Numbered from the stretch's first letter, positions 33,486 to 42,292 are shown. The stretch is DNA of 64,000 nt from Pseudomonas marginalis (GCF_008692035.1 NZ_VTFG01000001.1:2542001-2606000), one strand, 5' to 3'. Made by a program: numbers and translations. Notes: generated from the letters alone by a model not told the origin.

Positions 33486-34468
33486 TTCCACAGCCCGATC
33501 TTGGTCAGTTCTTCCTGGAAGTTGGCGCGGGTGATCAGGGTCACTTCATCCATGGCCGTGTACTTCGGCGGTTCGGTGCCCTTGGTGACCCACTCGTACA
33601 TCATCAGCGCAGTGTTGTAGCCCTCGATGTGCGGGCTTGGCAGCATGGAGCCGAAGAAGCCGCTGTTGGCCTTCTTCAATTCGCCGATGGCGTCGGTGCC
33701 ATTGATGCCGATACCGATCACATTGGCCGCAGCGAAACCGGCGCTTTCGGTGGCGCGCACGCCGCCGAGCACGGTGTTGTCGTTCATGCCGCCGATGATC
33801 AGGTTTTTCGCACCGCTGGGCAGCTTGACCAGGGCCGAGTTGGTGGCGTCCATGCTGCCGGGGACGTCGAGGGTTTTCAGTGCGGCGGTGAGGATGTGGT
33901 CTTTAGGGATGCCGGCTTCTTCGAGGGATTTGATCGAGCCGTCGGTGCGTTTCTTGCCGGTGTCGAGTTCATTGAAGGTGTTGATCACCGCGTAGGTGTC
34001 CTTCCAGTCCCAACCGCGTTTTTTCGCCTCGGCGGCCATGGCCGCGCCCTGTTTCTGGCCGACTTCAAAGGCGGCCATGCCCAGGTACGGCACGTCCTCC
34101 ATGAAGTTGCCCTTGGCATCGACAAAGCGGTCATCCACGGCAATCACTTTCAAGCCGTTGGCCTTGGCCTTGGCGACGATCGCCGGGCCCAGGGACACAT
34201 CCGGCGGGCAGATCACAAAGCCCTTGGCGCCGTTGGCGGCCAGGCTGTCGATGGCCGAGAGGGTTTTCTCGCCATCGGGCACGGCGATCTTGATCACGGT
34301 AAAGCCATGCTCCTTGCCGGCTTTTTCGGCAAAGGCCCATTCGGTCTGGAACCACGGTTCCTCGGCCTGCTTGACCAGGAAACCGATCTTCACTTCCTCG
34401 GCAAATGCGAAAGTACTGAGGCCGCTGAGCACGGCGGCAGCTGCCAGTACGCGTATTGCTTTTTTCAT
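33482..34468 (-). CDS. araF: L-arabinose-binding periplasmic protein
   Basis: A 328-residue exported protein with signal peptide [23 protein letters not shown]. It shares long segments with E. coli AraF as I remember it: [60 protein letters not shown] and [17 protein letters not shown]. That identity makes L-arabinose the probable ligand (D-fucose and D-galactose are weaker AraF ligands). ATG at 34466-34468 has AAGAGGTG upstream; a GTG three codons earlier lies inside that ribosome site and is rejected. Confidence 0.93.
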   Translation of the reverse strand: MKKAIRVLAAAAVLSGLSTFAFAEEVKIGFLVKQAEEPWFQTEWAFAEKAGKEHGFTVIKIAVPDGEKTLSAIDSLAANGAKGFVICPPDVSLGPAIVAKAKANGLKVIAVDDRFVDAKGNFMEDVPYLGMAAFEVGQKQGAAMAAEAKKRGWDWKDTYAVINTFNELDTGKKRTDGSIKSLEEAGIPKDHILTAALKTLDVPGSMDATNSALVKLPSGAKNLIIGGMNDNTVLGGVRATESAGFAAANVIGIGINGTDAIGELKKANSGFFGSMLPSPHIEGYNTALMMYEWVTKGTEPPKYTAMDEVTLITRANFQEELTKIGLWK

Positions 34469-34505
34469 GAACGGCACCTCTTGTTGTTATTGGGAGTGGC
34501 AAGTT

Positions 34506-35327
34506 CTAGTCGTGGTACATCACCGACCGCCCGCCATCGATCATCAGGCAGGTGGCATTGATAAAGGGCGCCTCGTCGGTGGCCAGGAACAGCGCCGTCA
34601 TCGCCACCTCGACGGGCTGGCCGATGCGCTTGGGCGGGTGCAGGTCGAACGCGCGCTGGCGCTCGGCGTGGGGGTCGGGGAAACCGTTCCAGTAATCGAC
34701 GTTGAGCTGGGTCTCGATATAACCCGGGGCGATGGCATTCACGCGGATGCCCTTGGGCGCGTATTCGATACCCAGGGCGCGGGTGAGCCCGAGCAGGCCA
34801 TGCTTGGCCACGGGATAAGGGAAACAGCCGGGAATGATGTGGCTGGAATGGGTGGAGGCGATATTGATGATGTTGCCGATGCCCTGCTCGAGCATGTGCG
34901 GCAACACCGTGCGGCAGCCGTACCAGGCGCCGTCGAGGTCGATGGCGAAGCAACGGCGCCAGTCTTCGTCGCTCATCTCCAACGGGTCGCGGAACACGTT
35001 GACCCCGGCGCAGTTGACCAGCACATCCACCCGGCCGAAGCGCTCAATGGCCACATTGACCAACGCCAGCCATTGCGCTTTGCAGGTGATATCGACGGGT
35101 TGGGCGTAGATCTCGGCGCCGCGTTCGCGCCAGTGGGCGGCGACTTTCTCGACCTTGTCGCCCTGTATATCCGCGATCACCAGGCGCGCCTGCTGGGCCT
35201 GGAAACACGCGACGATCGCCTCACCAATGCCCTGGGCGGCGCCGGTGATGATCACCACCTTGTTCTTCAGGCGCTCGCCGTAGGTTGGCTCGGGCACGGC
35301 GGGTAATGACAACGGTTGGGCCTGCAT
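34506..35327 (-). CDS. SDR-family dehydrogenase of the arabinose operon
   Basis: A 273-residue short-chain dehydrogenase. The NAD(P) motif TGAAQGIG is at 28-35, NCAG at 105-108, and the active site is Ser158, Tyr171 and Lys175 (YPVAK). It is the first gene of an operon with araF, araG, araH and an IclR regulator. Several Proteobacteria oxidise L-arabinose with an SDR-type L-arabinose 1-dehydrogenase, so that is the most likely role; other sugar or polyol oxidation is possible. AGGTGA precedes the ATG. Confidence 0.85.
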   Translation of the reverse strand: MQAQPLSLPAVPEPTYGERLKNKVVIITGAAQGIGEAIVACFQAQQARLVIADIQGDKVEKVAAHWRERGAEIYAQPVDITCKAQWLALVNVAIERFGRVDVLVNCAGVNVFRDPLEMSDEDWRRCFAIDLDGAWYGCRTVLPHMLEQGIGNIINIASTHSSHIIPGCFPYPVAKHGLLGLTRALGIEYAPKGIRVNAIAPGYIETQLNVDYWNGFPDPHAERQRAFDLHPPKRIGQPVEVAMTALFLATDEAPFINATCLMIDGGRSVMYHD

Positions 35328-35372
35328 CGCGTCACCTGTTTTATTTTTGGCAGTGAGTGCTGATGCAGACGA

Positions 35373-35401
35373 CTATAAACCCATCATTTGAAATATCTCA
35401 A
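35373..35401 (-). promoter_or_regulatory. Promoter of the SDR-araFGH operon with overlapping palindrome
   Basis: On the minus strand TTGAGA (35396-35401) and TTATAG (35373-35378) are 17 bases apart. A 14-base near-palindrome TTGAAATATCTCAA (plus strand, 35388-35401) covers the -35 box, the expected position for a repressor site, probably of the operon's IclR regulator. Confidence 0.55.
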
Positions 35402-35443
35402 TATATAAATTTGCATCCCATATAGTGAGCAAAATCAAAAAAT

Positions 35444-35471
35444 AATGTGGGAGCAAGCCGCCTCCCACATT
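35444..35471. repeat. Short REP-derived hairpin
   Basis: ATGTGGGAGCAAGCCGCCTCCCACAT is a compact palindrome using REP ends with the usual core shortened. It lies downstream of the acetyltransferase gene and upstream of the SDR-araFGH promoter, and could work as a 3' hairpin. Confidence 0.6.
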
Positions 35472-35500
35472 TGATCTACAGTGCTTTCAAAACGGTGGCT

Positions 35501-35980
35501 TCAGCCGAGGGCGAAGTCCCGCAGCGCATCACCTTCCATGCGATAACGCACCCACTCCTCCTGCGGCTGGGCACCGATGGATTTGTAAAAGGCAATCGCC
35601 GGCTCGTTCCAGTCCAGCACGCTCCACTCGAAGCGCGCGCAACCGTTATCAAAGGCAATCTTCGCCAAATGACGCAACAGCTTCTTGCCCGCCCCGCCGC
35701 CACGCTGTTCCGGGTTGATGTACAGGTCTTCCAGGTACAGGCAGTTGCTGCCCAGCCACGTGGAATAGCTGAAAAAGAACACCGCAAACCCAATCGGCAA
35801 ACCATCCCGCGAGCAGATCAGGCCATGGGCCGTGGCGCCCTCGCTGAACAGGCTGCGCTGGATGTCCACCACGCTGGCGATCACTTCATGCCGGGCTTTC
35901 TCGTACTCGGCGAGTTCGGTGATGAAAGTCAGGATCTGCGCAGCATCGCTGGGCACGGCGGGGCGAATCTCGATGGTCAT
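35501..35980 (-). CDS. GNAT-family N-acetyltransferase
   Basis: A 159-residue protein with the GNAT acetyl-CoA loop RGGGAGKKLLRHLAKIA (motif A, about residues 95-111), a preceding strand NCLYLEDLYINPE and a late FYKSIGAQPQEEW motif. It resembles diamine/thialysine acetyltransferase-like members, which often have the LEDLYVxPxxRGxG pattern, but the substrate is not certain. The gene seems monocistronic. Confidence 0.85.
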   Translation of the reverse strand: MTIEIRPAVPSDAAQILTFITELAEYEKARHEVIASVVDIQRSLFSEGATAHGLICSRDGLPIGFAVFFFSYSTWLGSNCLYLEDLYINPEQRGGGAGKKLLRHLAKIAFDNGCARFEWSVLDWNEPAIAFYKSIGAQPQEEWVRYRMEGDALRDFALG

Positions 35981-36178
35981 GGGCGAGCCTTGGCAATTTC
36001 AAAGCACACATACTAAGGCGCTTTGATGACTGATTGCAGTGCAATTTATGGGGAACCCGGCAGCCGACACACAAAATCTTACAGGTGCCACGGCACCGTT
36101 CGTCGCCACCCAGGCACGATCATCAAGGCACAACTGACCAATAGAGGGTAAGGACATCAATCATATGGAGACACCCTC

Positions 36179-36511
36179 ATGAAGCATTCCAAGTTTGCCG
36201 CCCTCGCATTTGCCGGCCTGTTGTCTTCGGTTTCGCTGAGTGGTTTCGCTGCCACGTCGTCCACCGGTCCTACCAACCCGGACGCCACCACGGAATCGCA
36301 GAAATCCATGGGCACCGGCCTGGACACCAACGGCGGCGCGGTCATCGATAACACCAATGGTGCCGACCCGCATACCCAGGGCCACGATACCCAACGCCAG
36401 GCTCCCGCTGCCGTCGGCAACGGCAAAATGGGTCCTTCGGTGAATGAGCCGAAGATCAATAAAGGCGATGACTCGAACCTGCCGGGCGCGCCGAAACAGC
36501 CTGCGCCTTAA
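36179..36511 (+). CDS. Secreted small protein of unknown function
   Basis: A 110-residue exported protein. The signal peptide MKHSKFAALAFAGLLSSVSLSGFA is clear and is followed by a hydrophilic, disordered-looking mature part rich in Gly, Asn, Asp, Thr and Pro, with no Cys. ATATGGAGACACC provides the ribosome site. I do not recognise a domain. A small helical protein gene follows 51 bases downstream on the same strand and may share its transcript. Confidence 0.75.
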   Translation: MKHSKFAALAFAGLLSSVSLSGFAATSSTGPTNPDATTESQKSMGTGLDTNGGAVIDNTNGADPHTQGHDTQRQAPAAVGNGKMGPSVNEPKINKGDDSNLPGAPKQPAP

Positions 36512-36562
36512 CGCTTCACACACAATCGCAACACCCGATCATTCCCCAATGAAGAGGTACGC

Positions 36563-36829
36563 ATGAACGTCGATAAAGACCTTGAAAAAGAAGTCCTCAC
36601 CCGCCTGCTGCACGCTCATCCCCAGGGGCTGGGCAAGGAGGTGCTGGATAACTACCGCGGAGAGAAAGTGGTCGCCAGTGCGTTGGCATTTCTGCAGGAC
36701 CGCGGGTTGATCAAGGATGGGCATGTGACCACCGACGACGCCGGTGAATACTCGCTGAATCTGCCGATCAAGTTGACGGCGTCAGGTGTGGATGAAGCGC
36801 GCAAGCTCGAAGGTGAAACGCGCCAGTAG
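36563..36829 (+). CDS. Small helical cytoplasmic protein of unknown function
   Basis: An 88-residue protein after a GAAGAGG ribosome site. The sequence LEKEVLTRLLHAHPQGLGKEVLDNY, then VVASALAFLQDRGLIKDGHV and a beta hairpin-like end, has the look of a winged-helix fold (helices followed by a wing around TTDDAGEYSLNLPIKLT). No DNA-binding helix stands out, so a regulatory role is only possible. Confidence 0.7.
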   Translation: MNVDKDLEKEVLTRLLHAHPQGLGKEVLDNYRGEKVVASALAFLQDRGLIKDGHVTTDDAGEYSLNLPIKLTASGVDEARKLEGETRQ

Positions 36830-36845
36830 CCCTCATGCAAAACCC

Positions 36846-36876
36846 AATGTGGGAGGGAGTAAACCTTCCTCTCACA
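36846..36876. repeat. Degenerate REP hairpin
   Basis: AATGTGGGAGGGAGTAAACC is followed by a matching TTCCTCTCACAT arm. It sits between the convergent small-protein and PfkB kinase genes and may work as a bidirectional terminator-like structure. Confidence 0.5.
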
Positions 36877-36891
36877 TGCTTGGGCCTATCT

Positions 36892-37809
36892 TCAGTCCGT
36901 AAGTAATGCGTCGACTTCGGCGGTGCCCGGGGAAGTTGCCGGCCCCCAACGCGTCACCGCCAGGGCCGCCGCTGCATTCGCCCGCCGCGCCGCCTCAGCA
37001 GGTTTCAAACCATCCGCCAAACCCGCAATAAACACCCCCGCATGCGCATCCCCCGCGCCATTGCTGTCGACCGCCTGTACCTTGAAGCCGGGCACATGCT
37101 CGATCTGACCCGCACGCCCCACCCAGCAGCCATTCGGTCCGTCACGCACCACCAATAGCGTCTCGGCGCGCAGGTGCTGGCTGAGCGCCGGCAACGCGGC
37201 AGCGATGTCCGCCGCGCCGGTAAACGCCAAGGCTTCAGGACCATTGCTGGTCCAGATATCGATACGTGGCAACAGCGCACCCATCAAGGCCGAATCCGGC
37301 GCTTTGACCAGCGGCCCCGGATCGAACACCACCACGACTTCCCGGGGCAGTGCCAGCAGCCAGTCGATCAGCGCCTGGGCCTTGCCTTCCAGGAGCAGGC
37401 TGTAGCCACTGACATAGACGTAGTCGTCGACACGCGCTGCGACGGTGGTCAAATCCTCCTGGCTGAGTTCACCCTCGACGCCGATATGGGAAATGAACGT
37501 GCGCTCGGTGGTGGCTTCGGTCAAGGACACACACAAGCCAGTGTCCTTTGCGCTGCTGGCTGCCAGGGCCATTTCAATGCCCTCGGCCTGCATCGCCGCG
37601 CGGGCCAGGTCGCCGAAGCGACCAGTGCCGTGACGGCCCAGATAGACCACCGGCAAGCCATTGCGCCGCGCCGCCGCCATCACATTGAAGCCCCCGCCGG
37701 CTTCGAAGCGGGCGGACTTGGCCAGCACGTCGCCGCCGGTCGCGGGCAAGGTGTCGAGGGCCATGACCAGGTCGACGATGACCTGGCCGGTGTGCAGCAA
37801 TCTAGACAT
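36892..37809 (-). CDS. PfkB-family sugar/nucleoside kinase (YegV-like)
   Basis: A 305-residue ribokinase-type kinase that should phosphorylate a sugar or nucleoside. The substrate-site motif GGGFNVMAAARRNG (about 37-50) and the C-terminal DSNGAGDAHAG, with catalytic Asp254, are intact. ATG at 37807-37809 overlaps the permease stop, so translation is coupled. It is the last gene of the operon GntR / ADP-ribosylglycohydrolase / NCS1 permease / kinase. The set mirrors E. coli yegUVW, with the kinase equal to YegV. Specific substrate unknown; a pentose released from an N-riboside is plausible. Confidence 0.85.
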   Translation of the reverse strand: MSRLLHTGQVIVDLVMALDTLPATGGDVLAKSARFEAGGGFNVMAAARRNGLPVVYLGRHGTGRFGDLARAAMQAEGIEMALAASSAKDTGLCVSLTEATTERTFISHIGVEGELSQEDLTTVAARVDDYVYVSGYSLLLEGKAQALIDWLLALPREVVVVFDPGPLVKAPDSALMGALLPRIDIWTSNGPEALAFTGAADIAAALPALSQHLRAETLLVVRDGPNGCWVGRAGQIEHVPGFKVQAVDSNGAGDAHAGVFIAGLADGLKPAEAARRANAAAALAVTRWGPATSPGTAEVDALLTD

Positions 37810-39268
37810 TAGCACTCTCTACCAACGCCGGACGACGGTCAGTCGCGCCGCCCAGTACCGCATAAATCCCACCGGCAACCAGGAAAGTGACGATCCAGCC
37901 CAGGCCATTGTGGCCCAGCCAGGAGTCGGACAACGGCCCGGCGAACCAGATGTTCTCGGCAGTGGTGCCGATGGTGGTGAAGCTGAAACCCAGCACGATG
38001 GCCACGGCCCAGGCGCCGAAGGCGCGCCATTCCACACCGCCGCGATACCAGTAGGCGCTGCTCGGGCTCACGTCCAGCAGGTCCTTGGGGCTGTAGTAGT
38101 GACGATGGATCAGGTCGACCACGAAGATCCCCACCCACGCGGTGATCGGCACCGCCAGCAACGAGATGAAGGTGATGAACGGGCCGTAGAAACTGTCGGC
38201 GATCAGCATGAAGTAGATGGAGCCGGCGAAGATCGCCACGATGTCGACGATCACCGCATGCACGCGCTTGACCTTCAGGCCAAGGGTCAAGGTGGTCAGG
38301 CCGGCCGAATACACCGACAGGTTGTTCGACAGCAGCAGCCCGCCAAACGCAGTGATCAGGTACGGCACCGCCATCCAGGTGGGCAGCATGTCGCGGATCG
38401 CGATGATCGGGTCAGTGGCCGCGGCCAGGTCGTTGTTGCCGACCGACAGCAGGCCGCCGAGGGTAATCAGCAACACCAGCGGAATGCCCGCACCAAACGC
38501 CGCCGACGCCACCAGGCGCACGGCGGTGACGCTGCGGTGCTGGTAGCGCGACATATCGGCACCGGCGTTGGCCCAGCCGATACCGGTACCGGCGGCCATG
38601 GTACCGACGCCGATGATCATCGCGCTCAGGGGAGCCGGGGTGGTGTGGAACACCGCGCTCCAGTCGATGGTGGCGCAGAGGAAACCGCCCACCAGGATAT
38701 TCAACGCGCCGAACACGTAGGTGGCCCACTTCTGGATCACCAGCAAGGTGGCGTGGCCGAGGCCCGAAACGGCCAAGGTCAGCAACACGAAAATGCCGAT
38801 GAAGATCAGGGTGAGGACCGGTGCGCTTTTCGCTTCCACCGCAGAGCCGAACAGAATCGAACACAACGACAGCAGCACGAAGGCCGCCGTGGTGGTGTTG
38901 ACGGTTTCCCAGCCCAGGCGCGACATCAACGACACCAGCGTCGGGCCGATATTGCCGCGCACGCCGAAGATGGCGCGGGACAAGGTCAGGCTGGGGGCAC
39001 GGCCGCGACGGCCGGCGATGGAGATGATGCCCACCACGGCGAACGAGCCCGCGGCGCCGAGGATCGCGACGATGATCGCCTGCCAGATGGCCAGGCCGCG
39101 AAACGCCACGAGGGTGGCGCCGAGGGGCAGGCCGAGGATGCTGATATTGGCGGCGAACCACACCCAGAACAGTTGCAGTGGATGGCCGTTGCACTCGCCC
39201 TCAGGGACCGGTTCGATACCGCGGGTTTCCAATTGCCCGGCGCTTTGGCCGGAAGAAGTGCTGCTCAT
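37802..39268 (-). CDS. NCS1-family nucleobase/nucleoside permease
   Basis: A 488-residue inner-membrane transporter with about twelve hydrophobic helices, of the purine-cytosine permease class. Visible markers are the opening FWVWFAANISILGLPLGATL segment (typical of helix 1), GIGWANAGADMSRYQ in the middle and the loop DVSPSSAYWYRGGVEWRA near the end. ATG at 39266-39268 has an AGGAGC ribosome site. It probably brings a nucleobase or nucleoside in with a cation, supplying the neighbouring glycohydrolase and kinase. E. coli uses a different transporter family (YegT) in this position. Confidence 0.87.
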   Translation of the reverse strand: MSSTSSGQSAGQLETRGIEPVPEGECNGHPLQLFWVWFAANISILGLPLGATLVAFRGLAIWQAIIVAILGAAGSFAVVGIISIAGRRGRAPSLTLSRAIFGVRGNIGPTLVSLMSRLGWETVNTTTAAFVLLSLCSILFGSAVEAKSAPVLTLIFIGIFVLLTLAVSGLGHATLLVIQKWATYVFGALNILVGGFLCATIDWSAVFHTTPAPLSAMIIGVGTMAAGTGIGWANAGADMSRYQHRSVTAVRLVASAAFGAGIPLVLLITLGGLLSVGNNDLAAATDPIIAIRDMLPTWMAVPYLITAFGGLLLSNNLSVYSAGLTTLTLGLKVKRVHAVIVDIVAIFAGSIYFMLIADSFYGPFITFISLLAVPITAWVGIFVVDLIHRHYYSPKDLLDVSPSSAYWYRGGVEWRAFGAWAVAIVLGFSFTTIGTTAENIWFAGPLSDSWLGHNGLGWIVTFLVAGGIYAVLGGATDRRPALVESANV

Positions 39269-39327
39269 GAGTGGTGCTCCTGGTGCCTGTATTGTTGTGG
39301 TTGTGGCGGATACGCGGTCTTCCTGAC

Positions 39328-40329
39328 TCAGCGCAATGCGAGCAAGCCTTGAACCAGCGGCTGCAGATCGAGGCCGTTGACCTGCTTGACCTGTTCGATC
39401 ATCGATTCGGGCCAGCACTGCAGGCCGAGGCAGGCACCGAGCATCGCGCCGAGCATCGCGGCAATCGTGTCGGTATCGCCGCCCAGGCTGGCAGCCAGGC
39501 ACAGGGCTTCGAACGCGTTCATGGCCCCCACCGCCACTTGCTGGGCGAGGGCAAACGACACCACCACCGACTCCTGGGAGGCGACGGAGGTGCCGATCAA
39601 TTCATACAGCAGGTCGGCGAACAGGGCTGTGTCGCCGCTGCCGACGCTCAGGGTGCGCGCCCAACTGATACGGGTGGAGATGCGCCCGCCGGCAATCCAA
39701 TGGCCATGGCCTTCCGCCTGTTGAGCCACCTGGGTGCCGATATTCAAGGCCTCACCCAAGTCCACACCGTTGATGCCTGCGGACACCACCGCCGCCACTG
39801 CCGCGGCGCTGGAGATGCCCAGGGTGGTGTTGTGGGTGACCTGGCAGGCCTGGATCACCGCCTGGATAAATCGCGCCGGGTCGCTGACATCGGCGGCGAT
39901 CCCCACGGGCGTGATGCGCATGGCGGCGCCATTGGTGGTGCCGTAGCGCCCGGATTCTTCCGGGGTATGGCCGTTGAGGATCATGTCGATTGCACGCTTG
40001 GTCGACGGGCCGAGCAGATCCTGGGAACCTTTGGCGCGCATCACCGCTTCCCAATCGATCAGGCGCCGGGCGAGCACGGCGGGGTCGATCTTGCCTTGGC
40101 CCTCGACCAGCAGTTCACCCACCAGGATCGCTTGCTCGGTGTCATCGGTGATGGAGCCCGCCGGCATATTGGGCGCGATGGGTTGGTCGGCGTCGGCATC
40201 TTCCAGGCCGGTAATGGCACCGAAGCGCTGTTGCACTTGCTCACGGCTCAGGGATTGGGTGGGCATGCCCAGGGCATCGCCCAACGCCAGGCCGTAGAAA
40301 GCGCCGAGGGCGCGGGTATTGGGGGTCAT
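39328..40329 (-). CDS. ADP-ribosylglycohydrolase-family protein (YegU-like)
   Basis: A 333-residue all-helical metal-dependent hydrolase. Motifs are FYGLALGDALGMP (about 11-23), SITDDTEQA (TDDT at 61-64) and the C-terminal LGGDTDTIA (Asp285 and Asp287), the magnesium ligands of the family. All are intact, so it is likely active as an N-glycosidase. Its start overlaps the stop of the GntR gene by four bases. With the permease and kinase it suggests hydrolysis of an imported N-riboside, not removal of ADP-ribose from proteins; that is inference. Confidence 0.88.
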   Translation of the reverse strand: MTPNTRALGAFYGLALGDALGMPTQSLSREQVQQRFGAITGLEDADADQPIAPNMPAGSITDDTEQAILVGELLVEGQGKIDPAVLARRLIDWEAVMRAKGSQDLLGPSTKRAIDMILNGHTPEESGRYGTTNGAAMRITPVGIAADVSDPARFIQAVIQACQVTHNTTLGISSAAAVAAVVSAGINGVDLGEALNIGTQVAQQAEGHGHWIAGGRISTRISWARTLSVGSGDTALFADLLYELIGTSVASQESVVVSFALAQQVAVGAMNAFEALCLAASLGGDTDTIAAMLGAMLGACLGLQCWPESMIEQVKQVNGLDLQPLVQGLLALR

Positions 40330-41039
40330 TTCGAAGATCCAAACTGCAGGTGCAGGCGAAAGTGCAGAGGGTCGAGCAGGCTTTCGACGTACTCCATGAA
40401 GCGCTCGCGGCGATCGTAGGTGGTGCGCGAGGCCTTGAGGAACACCGTGCCCACCGGGCGGCCAAGCAGCTCGGCGTCTTCATCGCTGAGGGGCTCGGCG
40501 CCGATCCACTGGTCACCTTCGGCACCGACGTAACCGTAGGCTGCCAGGGTGATGGTCAGGGAATTGTCGATCAGCCCAACGCGCGGCAGGCTTTCCAGGC
40601 CACCGGACGCGGGCATCAGCGAGCGCTCAAGGGAAACGGCCGTGCCATCAGTCGTGCGGCGACGGCGGTCGAGGGCGATAAATTGGTCGGTGCCGAAGCG
40701 ACTGAACAGATCGGCGCGCGTCACCGCTTCCAGGCGCAGGATATCGGTGGTCACCAGGGCCCCGGTGTCCGCCAGGGCCTGGGCCCAACCGCTGGTTTGA
40801 TCCAGCGCCATGCCATCAAATGTGACGATGGAGCCCACGCCGCTCTGGGTCGCGATGTAATTGCGCCTTTTGAGTTCGGCGAGGGCTTCACGCAGCGTGC
40901 CCCGGCTGACCGCAAACTCTTCAGCCAGTTGATGCTCGCCCGGCAACAGGAAACCGTCGGCCATCACCCCTCCCTCGATACGGCGGATGAGCTCGTCGAC
41001 GACGCGTTTTTTCTTATCAAATCGGACATGTCTAATCAT
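40326..41039 (-). CDS. GntR-family (HutC type) regulator (YegW-like)
   Basis: A 237-residue regulator. The winged helix (residues about 10-75, LLPGEHQLAEEFAVSRGTLREALAELKRRNYI) is followed by a UTRA effector domain (SLERSLMPASGG, TVFLKASRTTYDRRERFMEYVES). It is the first gene of the operon and should control it. ATG at 41037-41039 is used; there is no Shine-Dalgarno sequence, and the predicted RNA start is only a few bases upstream, so translation may be near-leaderless. Confidence 0.87.
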   Translation of the reverse strand: MIRHVRFDKKKRVVDELIRRIEGGVMADGFLLPGEHQLAEEFAVSRGTLREALAELKRRNYIATQSGVGSIVTFDGMALDQTSGWAQALADTGALVTTDILRLEAVTRADLFSRFGTDQFIALDRRRRTTDGTAVSLERSLMPASGGLESLPRVGLIDNSLTITLAAYGYVGAEGDQWIGAEPLSDEDAELLGRPVGTVFLKASRTTYDRRERFMEYVESLLDPLHFRLHLQFGSSK

Positions 41040-41041
41040 GT
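41026..41041. promoter_or_regulatory. Inverted repeat over the GntR start codon
   Basis: ACATG and CATGT flank six bases, with the regulator's own start codon inside. It lies just downstream of the predicted transcription start, a good position for autoregulation by the GntR protein. Confidence 0.45.
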
Positions 41042-41047
41042 ACAAAT

Positions 41048-41076
41048 TGATAACCGAAAGCGGCCATTTGCAGCAA
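41048..41076 (-). promoter_or_regulatory. Promoter of the GntR / glycohydrolase / permease / kinase operon
   Basis: On the minus strand TTGCTG (41071-41076) and TTATCA (41048-41053) are 17 bases apart. The start ATG begins eight bases after the -10 box, implying a leader of at most a few bases. Confidence 0.5.
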
Positions 41077-41109
41077 GGGAATTATTTCAGGGAGATGAAA
41101 AAACCGGCC

Positions 41110-41670
41110 TCACGGCTCCAGGCCAATACGGAAAAACTCGCCGCCGCTCCATACGCCAAGCCAGTTCTGACCATTGATCGGGCGGCTCACTGCCAACTCC
41201 ACCAATTGGTAGAACACATTGCGATGCACCAGGGCTTCGAGGTTGGTACGCACCCGCAGATAGGGGGACGGTTCCTGGGTGACGGGGTCGATCACCACCC
41301 GCAGTGGATGCTCGATATCGGCTGCAACCTGTTCGTCGACGTTGGTGGTGAAGCGCAGCACCTGGCTTTCGCCCTGCCCTTCGACGTCGAGGGTAACCGC
41401 GACAAAGGGCGCATCATCGACGGTGATACCGACTTTTTCCACCGGGGTGATCAGGAAGTAATCATCGCCATCGCGGCGGATGATAGTAGAGAACAATTTG
41501 ACCATCGGCTTACGCCCGATCGGCGTGCCCTGGTAGAACCAGGTGCCGTCACGGGCGATGCGCATGTCGATGTTGCCGCAGAAATCCGGGTTCCACAGAT
41601 GCACCGGCGCCGGTCCCTTGCCCTTGGGCAACTGAGCCAACAGATCGTTGGTCTTGGCGGAATCGGTCAT
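41110..41670 (-). CDS. DUF1285 protein
   Basis: A 186-residue soluble protein. ATG at 41668-41670 has a perfect GAGGAG ribosome site; the longer frame is rejected. The pattern [29 protein letters not shown] and the later [19 protein letters not shown] are the hallmark of DUF1285, a two-domain beta-rich fold with no known activity. It follows the DUF4823 lipoprotein gene by 16 bases, so the two form an operon. Confidence 0.9.
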   Translation of the reverse strand: MTDSAKTNDLLAQLPKGKGPAPVHLWNPDFCGNIDMRIARDGTWFYQGTPIGRKPMVKLFSTIIRRDGDDYFLITPVEKVGITVDDAPFVAVTLDVEGQGESQVLRFTTNVDEQVAADIEHPLRVVIDPVTQEPSPYLRVRTNLEALVHRNVFYQLVELAVSRPINGQNWLGVWSGGEFFRIGLEP

Positions 41671-41686
41671 GGTGTTCTCCTCGGTG

Positions 41687-42292
41687 TTACTGATCGCCCA
41701 TGCCCAGCAGGCCTCGGGCGTACTGCGCCAAGGGGCGGGCAATCAGGTCTTCTGGCTTGTTGTCGTGGAACGTCAGTAAACCGCCACGACTGCGAATACG
41801 TGCAGTATCAATCAAATACTGGGTGCTGGTCTCGATCAACATGATCTGGATTACCCCGTTGTCCAGGCCAAGCCGGTCCAGCGCCTCTTGATCAGCCCAT
41901 TCGTCGGCGTTGCCGATACGGTCATCGGCCTTGGCGAAGCGGCAGTACAGCAGATAATGGGCACCCGCCGCACGGGCTTCGGCCATCGCCTGCTCCAGGC
42001 CTTCCGGCTGACGAGCACGACGCACCATGGGGAAGTATTCGACGAAACCGTTGAAGGCTTCCTCCGCCACCACATTCGGCCGCGGGTAGGCGCTGCCGGG
42101 GGGTACGAACGCACCCTGGGCGATAAAGACAAAGGAATCCGGCTGTATGCGCACCGAGGCAGTCCGACGAGTGTCGCTGTGGTCCAGCAACCCGGCGTCG
42201 CTCATCTGATAACGGGTGCCTTCGGCCATATCGCTGACGGTCATGCAACCACTCAGCGTCAACGACGCCAGCAACAAAACCAGACTACGCAT
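41687..42292 (-). CDS. DUF4823 lipoprotein
   Basis: A 201-residue lipoprotein. ATG at 42290-42292 is preceded by GGAGGATTAG. The lipobox LSGC is at residues 13-16 of a short signal peptide ([16 protein letters not shown]). The mature domain contains [34 protein letters not shown] and [15 protein letters not shown], fitting DUF4823. Its role is unknown, probably at the outer membrane. It is the first gene of a two-gene unit with DUF1285. Confidence 0.87.
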   Translation of the reverse strand: MRSLVLLLASLTLSGCMTVSDMAEGTRYQMSDAGLLDHSDTRRTASVRIQPDSFVFIAQGAFVPPGSAYPRPNVVAEEAFNGFVEYFPMVRRARQPEGLEQAMAEARAAGAHYLLYCRFAKADDRIGNADEWADQEALDRLGLDNGVIQIMLIETSTQYLIDTARIRSRGGLLTFHDNKPEDLIARPLAQYARGLLGMGDQ

